This document shows positions 58,837-64,000 of a stretch of DNA of 64,000 bases, piece after piece. Numbering within the stretch: position 1 is the first letter of the stretch; the number at the start of each line of letters is the position of its first letter. Below the pieces are notes generated by a model. The model had not been told where the DNA came from and made no database searches. It was given only the letters and a program-made list of their open reading frames with translations. Source of the stretch: Pedobacter riviphilus (GTDB taxonomy: Bacteria; Bacteroidota; Bacteroidia; Sphingobacteriales; Sphingobacteriaceae); assembly GCF_014692875.1 (NCBI RefSeq), contig NZ_CP061171.1, positions 3,162,001 to 3,226,000 of the forward strand, given 5' to 3'. Position numbers and translations under genes: made by a program.

Positions 58837-60159
58837 ATGAAAAACAAAAAAATGAAAATGAAAAATTTCAAAAACTTAATCGGTCTTTTATCAATTGTTG
58901 CTGTTTCATTTACAGCTTGTAAGAAAAACGAAGGTGGTGCTGATACATTCGCTAACCGCAGCACTTCGGCAGCAGATTATTCACAATCATCATTACCGGT
59001 TGTTGCCGTTAGCGGAGACATTACCAGCTCTGTTACCTGGACAGCAGGAAACGTTTATGAATTAAGTGGTGTAGTAACCGTTAGAAACGGTGCAACTTTA
59101 ACCATCCAGGCCGGCACCTATATTAAAGCTTCGGTAAATACACCGGGTGTACAAAATGGTGTATTGGTTATTGCTAAAGATGGTAACATCAATGCAATAG
59201 GTACAGCTGAAAACCCAATTGTATTTACCAGCCGTTATCTTTTGGATGGTGATGCCAGCACAACAGGTAAGCCAGGCGATTTAGGTGGTGTAATTGTTTT
59301 AGGTAATGCTAAAATCAACGTTGGCGATAAACTGATTGAAGGTTTAGCAAATGAAGATAAGTTTCATTATGGAGGTAATAATGATGCTGATAACCGTGGT
59401 ACTTTACAATACGTACGTATCGAATATGCAGGTTTCCAGTTGGCTCCGAACGTTGAGGTTAATGGCCTAACTTTAGGTGGTGTGGGTAGCGGTACTACAA
59501 TCGATCACGTACAGGTTTCTTATGGTTTAGATGATGGATTCGAATTTTTCGGGGGTACTGTTAGCCCAAGCAATTTAATTGCTTTAGCTTCTGATGACGA
59601 TCAGTTTGATTTCGACAATGGTTTTACCGGAACATTAACCGATGCGGTAGCCATTGCTGATAAAAATTCTACACACAGCACAAGTGGCAGTAACAGCGAT
59701 TCAAATGGTATCGAATCAGACAACAATGCACCTGCTGAAGATGCAACCTTTAGCTTAACGCCTAAAACGCACCCAACTTTACAAAATGTGAGCGTTTTTG
59801 GTACTGAAAACCCTAATGGTATTGCTGGTTTAGGTTACCGTAATGGTATCCGTGAGCGCAGAGGTTCGGAAGTTACTTTATCTGATGTAATTGTTTCTGG
59901 TTATAACACTGGTATTGCTTTCGATGCTGATGCCAATGCAAGCCTTTCAGATATTAATAGTACTTCTGTTCACGGTTTCACCAATTCAATCACGGCGGCA
60001 GTTGGTGCTTACGTAGATGGTGGTGGTAATTCATTAGTAGTAAACGCAACCAATGCCAGTTATTTTGGTGTTAGCCAGCCATGGTACAACACACCAGGTT
60101 CGCCGGCTACAGTTACGCTACCAAGCTGGGCTTCAGGTTGGTCAAAACTTGTATTCTAA
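58837..60159 (+). CDS. Lipoprotein with right-handed beta-helix-like repeats
   Basis: A 440-residue protein with a lipoprotein signal (SFTACKKNEGG). The body is acidic and rich in G, N, D and T, with parallel beta-helix style motifs: GVVTVRNGATLTIQAGTYIKAS, GNINAIGTAENPIVFTS, LQYVRIEYAGFQ, DGFEFFGGTVSPSN, DDDQFDFDNGFTG. It could bind ligand at the surface for the TonB receptor encoded upstream. Alternative starts exist at codons 6 and 8. It is followed by a hairpin terminator and another lipoprotein. The role is inferred from the neighbourhood only. Confidence 0.8.
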   Translation: MKNKKMKMKNFKNLIGLLSIVAVSFTACKKNEGGADTFANRSTSAADYSQSSLPVVAVSGDITSSVTWTAGNVYELSGVVTVRNGATLTIQAGTYIKASVNTPGVQNGVLVIAKDGNINAIGTAENPIVFTSRYLLDGDASTTGKPGDLGGVIVLGNAKINVGDKLIEGLANEDKFHYGGNNDADNRGTLQYVRIEYAGFQLAPNVEVNGLTLGGVGSGTTIDHVQVSYGLDDGFEFFGGTVSPSNLIALASDDDQFDFDNGFTGTLTDAVAIADKNSTHSTSGSNSDSNGIESDNNAPAEDATFSLTPKTHPTLQNVSVFGTENPNGIAGLGYRNGIRERRGSEVTLSDVIVSGYNTGIAFDADANASLSDINSTSVHGFTNSITAAVGAYVDGGGNSLVVNATNASYFGVSQPWYNTPGSPATVTLPSWASGWSKLVF

Positions 60160-60177
60160 TTTTTTTCTCTCTTAACT

Positions 60178-60212
60178 AAAGGCGGCCGTACCCATGGGTA
60201 CGGTCCCTTTAT
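60178..60212 (+). terminator. Terminator after the beta-helix lipoprotein gene
   Basis: A near-perfect stem (GGCCGTACCC / GGGTACGGTCC) with a short loop and a T run after CCC. Strong candidate. Confidence 0.8.
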
Positions 60213-60251
60213 TACAAAAACAGATAGCTGTTTTAAATGTAATTACCCTTT

Positions 60252-61352
60252 ATGAAACTAAAAATTTTTACCCTTTTCTTTCTTTCTGCTGTTGTAGCCT
60301 TAAGTTTATCTTGCCGCAAAGCGGAGCTGCTTCAACCAGAGCCAGCTAAAATTATCCAGTTAAACATTACTGGCACCACTGATGTTGATCTGGAATACCT
60401 GTATAAAGATAGCATTATAGCCAGTACCAAGGCAGGCACAGGCGGCATTGGTGTAAAAACCCTGCTTGCTGTACAAGATCAGAACTCCATTTTAAAAATC
60501 AGAAATAAGGCCACTGCCGAAATATTACTGACCAAAACGATTGCTGCAGCCCCATTCGACCAAAACATCAATGTTTTTTACGATGGTATCAAAATATATA
60601 ATAATGCCATTTCATTACGGATTAAGGGTTATGCCCTATCTGGCGAACTCGAGTTCTTATTAGATGGAAATTTATTATTTTCAGCAACAGGTGCTGTAAA
60701 TAAACCATATTCCATCCTTATTGATAAGGGTACCACGAGAGAAATTTCTATCAGAAAAAAAGGTGAAACTGCCATTTTGTTAACCAAAACAATCGAATCG
60801 ACCGCGGCTCAACAAAATATCGGTTACTTTTTTGACGGCACTAAATTAGTGGATAATGTAAAACTCGATCCACCTGTTAATCCAGCCAATATGATGCTGA
60901 CGGCTAAATTTGAAACTACATTTCCAAATCAGTTTAAAAATATAGATGTGGATCTTGTATTTTATACCAGGCTTAAAAATGCATCAAATACAACTGTTGG
61001 TACGAAACTAATACCAGAACTCAGATTTACCCTTCCTAAAAATGGTTCTTTTAATTCAATAGAGCTCCCTGCTTTACCGGGTCCGAATTATATTTACAGC
61101 TTCGATATATTTGAAAAGGGAACCACGAATGATCCTTATATTTCCGGTACACCTTTAGTTCTGACCGGTTATACAATTAAACCGAACGAAGGAAGAATTA
61201 CATCAATATTTGCCGACAATGGGATTAATTTTGAGGCAGGAAAATCGAAATTATATTTAATTACCGATGGCAAAACAAATGTATCAACGCCTACAAAATC
61301 TGTTTATATATCGGGAGGCAGGTTAACCGACCTTTCGCAATATTTTCAATAG
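60252..61352 (+). CDS. Lipoprotein of unknown family
   Basis: A 366-residue protein with a lipoprotein signal ending LSLSCRKAEL. The body is beta-rich with two similar segments (NVFYDGIKIYNNAISLRI / GYFFDGTKLVDNVKL and the preceding ILLTKTI phrases), suggesting two or three DUF4397-like or Ig-like repeats. No catalytic motif is seen. It lies 92 bp after the beta-helix lipoprotein on the same strand, so it may be part of the same locus. Family assignment is uncertain. Confidence 0.7.
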   Translation: MKLKIFTLFFLSAVVALSLSCRKAELLQPEPAKIIQLNITGTTDVDLEYLYKDSIIASTKAGTGGIGVKTLLAVQDQNSILKIRNKATAEILLTKTIAAAPFDQNINVFYDGIKIYNNAISLRIKGYALSGELEFLLDGNLLFSATGAVNKPYSILIDKGTTREISIRKKGETAILLTKTIESTAAQQNIGYFFDGTKLVDNVKLDPPVNPANMMLTAKFETTFPNQFKNIDVDLVFYTRLKNASNTTVGTKLIPELRFTLPKNGSFNSIELPALPGPNYIYSFDIFEKGTTNDPYISGTPLVLTGYTIKPNEGRITSIFADNGINFEAGKSKLYLITDGKTNVSTPTKSVYISGGRLTDLSQYFQ

Positions 61353-61375
61353 GATTTATCATTATTACACAGAAA

Positions 61376-61428
61376 AGGGAAAAACCAAAGCAAACTGCAG
61401 CGGCTATTCCCTCTTTTCCTTTTATTAC
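61376..61428 (+). terminator. Weak hairpin after the lipoprotein gene
   Basis: The pairing GGGAA / TTCCC with a loop of about 25 nt, followed by TCTTTTCCTTTT. Lower confidence because of the large loop. Confidence 0.4.
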
Positions 61429-61529
61429 CATTTGCGCATTAACCTATTAATAACAATCATTTAACTTACAACACGATTTAAATCAGCTACTTATTCATTT
61501 ATTTGAATAACGCAGATGAGTGATCTGCA

Positions 61530-62968
61530 ATGGATACCCAAACTGATCTTATGCCGTCGTTCTGCAACATCATTTCCTTTCTAGGAAACACCGATTTAAG
61601 TACTCCCCTTGTCATCATTTTTATAGTATGCTTACTTGCTGTAGTTGGGTTCGAATTTGTTAACGGGTTCCACGATACGGCCAATGCCGTAGCTACAGTG
61701 ATTTATACAAAAGCACTTAAACCAGTTGTGGCCATCCCTTGGTCGGGGTTCTGGAATTTCATGGGCGTATTTACAGGAGGAATTGCCGTAGCTATGGGCA
61801 TTTTAAAACTGGTTCCCTTAGATGCCTTAATGAACCTTCCTATTGGTGTGGGCGCTGCCATGGTATTGGCTGTTTTATTGGCCTCCATTGCATGGAACCT
61901 AGGCACCTGGTATTTGGGTATCCCTTGTTCGAGCTCGCACACCATGATTGGTGCCATGATTGGTGCTGGTTTAGCATTTACCTGGTACTATGGGGCAAAG
62001 GCGTAAACTGGGGCAAAGCCGAAGAAATTGGCTTATCGTTAATCTTATCGCCTATTATTGGTTTTGGATTGGCTGTTTTGCTGATGTACTTTTTAAAACA
62101 CATTGTGAAATACCATGCCCTTTTCCATATCCCACATGGAGAAAACGACCGTCCGCCTTTACTCATTAGAGGCTTACTCATCACCACTTGTACATTAGTG
62201 AGCTTTTTTCATGGCAGTAACGACGGACAAAAAGGTGTTGGTTTGCTGATGTTGATCCTGATTGCTTTTTTGCCTGCAAAATTTGCTGTAAATCACCATA
62301 TCCCAAATGATAAAGTACTTTTCCAATTGAACCAAACCGAACAGGTACTTCAAAAAACCGCAGCACTTAATCATGGTAAAAGACTGGATATCACCACGCT
62401 GGTGACTAAAATAAATAAGGCTAAATTTCACCTGTCGCTAAAAAATGAAACAGATAAAAAAAATACCTATCTTTTCCGTAAACAGATAGAAGAAGTAATT
62501 GCTGCGGTAAAAACGGTAAGGACAGATAAAACATTGATCATTGACAAAGCCGACGATCAGCTCCTTGCCGATAATACTACCGAATTAGCCAAAGTGGTTG
62601 AGTTTGCACCTTTATGGGTTATACTTTTAATTTCCATTTCGCTGGGGCTTGGCACCATGATTGGATGGAAACGGATAGTGGTTACCATTGGTGAGAAAAT
62701 TGGGAACGAACACTTAAATTATGCCCAGGGTGCAACATCCGAAATCGTAGCCGCATCTACCATCGGTTTAAGTACAGCCTTCGGATTACCGGTAAGTACC
62801 ACACATGTACTATCGAGCGGGATAGCCGGTGCCATGGTGGCTTCTGGCGGAAAAGAGAATTTAAACAATAATACCTTAAAAAATATTGGCTTGGCCTGGA
62901 TACTTACGCTACCCGTATCAATCGTTTTAGCCATCTTGTTATTTATGCTTTTTCATTTGTTTATCTAA
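61530..62968 (+). CDS. PiT-family inorganic phosphate permease (frameshifted)
   Basis: About 480 residues after correction, the normal PiT length. The first repeat has FEFVNGFHDTANAVATVIYTKAL and GIPCSSSHTMIGAMIGAGL; the second has SFFHGSNDGQKGVGLLML and GATSEIVAASTIGLSTAFGLPVSTTHVLSSG. A hydrophilic helical segment of about 120 residues (DKVLFQLNQTEQVLQKTAAL) lies between. The frame breaks in the G4 run at 61992-61995; one more G gives WYYGGKGVNWGKAEE. The protein is predicted to bring in phosphate by cation symport. The universal-stress gene follows 31 bp later. Confidence 0.9.
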
Positions 62969-62999
62969 CCTTTTTCAATCAACCCATATCCTTTAAAAA

Positions 63000-63821
63000 A
63001 TGAAACAGATACTTGTAGCAACAGATTTTTCGAGAAGTGCAGGAAATGCCCTGGCTTATGCGCTGGCTATGGCAAAAACGCTAAATATGGAGGTTGTGGC
63101 CATCCATGCCATCCACCCTACCGAAGGCATAAATAACAGTACTTACAATGCCATTTTTATCGAATTTTATTACGAAAACAAAAGGACTGCCTTAAAAGAA
63201 TGGGCCGAAAACATCAGAACGAAAGAAAATTATACTGATGTTAAATTAGAAACCAAATGCGATGTTGGTTTTTTAAGGGCAGTAATTACCAATCATACCG
63301 AAAACAACCTGGTAGAACTTTTGGTAATGGGCATTACCGGGGCAACAGGCATAAGTGGTATTGTGGGCAGCAATGCCAGCATGGCCGTTACCAAAATGAG
63401 AATCCCAACACTAATTGTTCCCTTAGAAAGCAGTTTTACAAACTTTCCGATTATTACGCTGGCTACCGACTATGAAACCGTTTTATCGCCTAAAGACATT
63501 ACAGCACTGAGCGAGCTCTTAAAAGCTTCGGGCACGAGAAAAATGCAGGTGCTTTATGTTGCCGAAAAATCGGATGAACTCCATATTCAAACCGGAGAAA
63601 AAAGAATTAAAGAATTGCTTCCTGATACAGAAATAGAATTTAACTACATTATAGACAGTAGCGCGCCAAATGGTATTATGGATTTCATAAAAAGCAACCA
63701 TACTGATATACTTTGTTTAGTTAAACATCACCACAATATTATTTACCGGTTATTTACCAGTAGTACGGTTAATCAGGTACTGAACAAATCGGTAAAAGCA
63801 ATCCTGGTTTTACACGAATAG
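63000..63821 (+). CDS. Tandem universal stress protein (UspA)
   Basis: A 273-residue cytoplasmic protein with two Usp domains. Domain 1 runs MKQILVATDFSRSAGNALAYALAMA to RIPTLIVP, with GITGATGISGIVGSNASMAV near residue 115 as the nucleotide-binding-type motif. Domain 2 runs from about residue 147 to the end (KAILVLHE) and lacks a full G-2x-G-9x-G motif. It is likely co-transcribed with the permease (31-bp gap). The role is stress-related; the ligand is unknown. Confidence 0.9.
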   Translation: MKQILVATDFSRSAGNALAYALAMAKTLNMEVVAIHAIHPTEGINNSTYNAIFIEFYYENKRTALKEWAENIRTKENYTDVKLETKCDVGFLRAVITNHTENNLVELLVMGITGATGISGIVGSNASMAVTKMRIPTLIVPLESSFTNFPIITLATDYETVLSPKDITALSELLKASGTRKMQVLYVAEKSDELHIQTGEKRIKELLPDTEIEFNYIIDSSAPNGIMDFIKSNHTDILCLVKHHHNIIYRLFTSSTVNQVLNKSVKAILVLHE

Positions 63822-63826
63822 ATTTT

Positions 63827-64000
63827 TTATTGATTGACCTGATGTGATTTTCTTCCAAGTACCCAGCGGTTACGCATGCAACGGTAACACCTATAACGTT
63901 TCATAGGTAACCAAAATAACAAGGCTTTAATTATAAATGTTCGTGGAATTCTTTCCATATCAGATTTATCGCCTTTACCGCATGGGCATACACCTTGATA
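63827..64000 (-). CDS. Small Cys-rich (zinc-ribbon-like) protein, C-terminal part, cut by the window edge
   Basis: The minus frame from the right edge encodes GVCPCGKGDKSDMERIPR, then FWLPMKRYRCYRCMRNRW and ends SHQVNQ. The paired cysteines (CxC and CxxC) and basic character suggest a small zinc-binding protein. It has no stop until 63827-63829, and its start lies outside the window. It converges with the UspA gene. The family is not named with certainty. Confidence 0.55.
   Translation of the reverse strand, partial: YQGVCPCGKGDKSDMERIPRTFIIKALLFWLPMKRYRCYRCMRNRWVLGRKSHQVNQ

Noticed and set aside
61703..62934. Several minus-strand frames in the permease region
   Set aside because: They are antisense to clearly conserved PiT repeats.
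1..64000. tRNA, rRNA and transposase genes
   Set aside because: No clover-leaf with a GGTTCGA-type arm, no rRNA-like stretch and no transposase or integrase frame was seen by eye; a covariance-model search would be needed to exclude short RNA genes fully.

Overview
The window looks like a chromosomal segment of a Bacteroidota bacterium, most likely a Sphingobacteriaceae member close to Pedobacter. This is inferred from gene families, not from a database search. Evidence: SusC/SusD-type nutrient importers, a hybrid two-component regulator (HTCS), an ECF sigma/FecR/TonB-receptor set, a type IX secretion (T9SS) C-terminal domain beside a PorV-like protein, lipoprotein signal peptides, and AT-rich spacers with long palindromic repeats. 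I saw no tRNA, rRNA, CRISPR array, transposase or phage gene.

Layout. 1-2.8 kb: the N-terminal part of a class I lanthipeptide dehydratase running off the left edge, then a MauE-type membrane protein and a small secreted protein. 2.8-9.5 kb: a minus-strand operon with thioredoxin/TlpA-type protein, SusC and SusD, preceded by one or two small unknown genes. 9.5-10.9 kb: a gene-poor stretch with a 146-bp imperfect palindrome and a terminator with no obvious gene. 10.9-20.7 kb: nitrilase-family hydrolase, two AraC regulators, two SnoaL-like proteins, a LytS/LytTR pair, a fatty-acid-hydroxylase-family protein, three small or secreted proteins and a beta-lactamase-family serine hydrolase.

21-40.3 kb is a glycan-degradation locus without its own SusC/SusD pair. 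It holds two parallel operons (GH105-DUF2264 and GH88-DUF2264), a secreted probable alpha/alpha-toroid protein of unknown family, a giant M60-type metallopeptidase with discoidin-like, Ig-like and T9SS domains, a PorV-like T9SS protein, and one HTCS regulator. The three enzyme units share a tandem direct repeat (12-bp boxes, 22-bp period) about 100-155 bp upstream of their starts. I propose these as the HTCS binding sites. The likely substrate is an acidic, uronate-containing glycan, possibly on a glycoprotein.

40.8-49.7 kb: MgtC-type protein plus a heavy-metal-type RND efflux system (CusB/A/C-like), with an OmpR/histidine kinase pair upstream. 49.9-53.2 kb: a LysR regulator divergent from a methyltransferase, then an S41 peptidase lipoprotein. 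53.2-61.4 kb: ECF sigma factor, FecR anti-sigma, TonB receptor with STN domain and two lipoproteins. 61.5-63.8 kb: a PiT-type phosphate permease and a tandem UspA protein, followed by a Cys-rich protein cut by the right edge.

Six genes are broken by nine single-base deletions, all in short homopolymers and eight of them in G/C runs. In every case adding one base restores a normal full-length family member. This pattern looks more like homopolymer undercalling in the sequence than real gene decay, so the six genes are described as single loci.
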